Shown here: positions 7,053 to 7,167 of the stretch, in pieces
Numbering within the stretch: position 1 is the stretch's first letter
Layout of the letters: each line of letters begins with the position of its first letter
Assembly (NCBI GenBank): GCA_946007445.1
Contig: CAMGAL010000110.1
Location: 1 to 7,167, forward strand
Direction of reading: 5' to 3'
Origin: an uncultured Mediterranea sp.
GTDB taxonomy: Bacteria > Bacteroidota > Bacteroidia > Bacteroidales > Bacteroidaceae
DNA length: 7,167 bases
Notes under the pieces: generated by a model
What the model saw: the letters and a program-made list of their open reading frames with translations, nothing else
Databases searched by the model: none
What the model was told of the DNA's origin: nothing
Position numbers and translations under genes: made by a program

Positions 7053-7060
7053 CAAAGATA
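7053..7060 (-). promoter_or_regulatory. Candidate -7 box (TATCTTTG) almost touching the mutY start
   Basis: On the minus strand TATCTTTG ends only 5 bases before the ATG at 7047, so a transcript starting at the usual distance would begin at or within a few bases of the start codon. No TTTG is found at the exact -33 position; a TTTTG closer in has too short a spacer. Confidence 0.45.
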
Positions 7061-7083
7061 GGCAATTCGACGGCAAAACCGAT

Positions 7084-7130
7084 CATCGCAACCTTTTTTT
7101 AGTAGAAAGGTGCAAAAAAATGGTGCGATG
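7084..7130. repeat. 17-bp inverted repeat upstream of mutY with facing T7/A7 tracts
   Basis: The arm 7084-7100 (CATCGCAACC then seven T) and the arm 7114-7130 (seven A then TGGTGCGATG) are complementary at 15 of 17 positions around a 13-base loop. The T and A tracts lie on the inside of the stem, unlike the outside tracts of a bidirectional terminator. It sits just upstream of the predicted mutY promoter. Confidence 0.6.
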
Positions 7131-7139
7131 TACCTCCAT

Positions 7140-7152
7140 AATAGGGCCTATT
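7140..7152. repeat. Perfect 13-bp palindrome at the right edge
   Basis: AATAGG-G-CCTATT is a perfect inverted repeat with one central base, in the non-coding stretch upstream of mutY. It could be an operator for a gene beyond the window, or chance. No gene start is visible between 7087 and 7167. Confidence 0.35.
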
Positions 7153-7167
7153 CCCACGGATATGGAC

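Noticed and set aside
7048..7086. N-terminal 13-residue extension of MutY
   Set aside because: It is unlike the family N-terminus and contains the predicted -7 box; the ATG at 7047 fits better.

Overview
This window looks like a chromosomal segment from a Bacteroidales bacterium with fairly GC-rich genes, in the Bacteroides/Phocaeicola/Prevotella neighbourhood; I cannot fix the genus. Three things support this. Several genes are preceded by the Bacteroidetes -7 promoter box TAnnTTTG, and one site also has the matching TTTG -33 box. A GldE-type protein is encoded. The left end carries a secreted GH3 glycosidase next to a secreted CE1-type esterase, which is typical of polysaccharide-degrading gut Bacteroidales.

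Layout. Positions 1-552 (minus) hold the first 184 codons of a GH3 beta-glucosidase that runs off the window. Upstream of it on the same strand is a complete secreted esterase with an E-set N-terminal domain (683-1837). Divergent from the esterase is a cytoplasmic type I L-asparaginase (1953-2999, plus). The two divergent genes share a short region with a -7 box at each end of a 58-bp imperfect palindrome. Positions 3000-3486 hold no convincing gene. This gap lies between two converging transcription units and contains the most unusual DNA of the window: an imperfect palindrome of about 104 bp (3321-3424) made of 11-bp units, whose 11-bp phase continues into a separate tandem repeat (3428-3460).

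The right half is a run of minus-strand housekeeping genes, in order of transcription: mutY (adenine DNA glycosylase), ssb (single-stranded DNA-binding protein), gldE (CNNM/CBS/CorC membrane protein) and an Sfp-type 4'-phosphopantetheinyl transferase. mutY appears to have its own promoter lying almost on its start codon. ssb has a near-consensus promoter just after the mutY stop and probably drives ssb-gldE-PPTase. gldE has no ATG start, and the PPTase start overlaps the end of gldE by 23 nt, which suggests translational coupling.

How they work together: MutY and SSB are genome-maintenance proteins. GldE is an integral membrane protein and the PPTase activates carrier proteins; their link to ssb is positional rather than an obvious pathway. 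The GH3 and esterase probably act together on plant polysaccharide in the periplasm or outside the cell. I see no phage, IS, CRISPR, tRNA or rRNA. The genes belong to known families, so the candidates for novelty are the non-coding elements.
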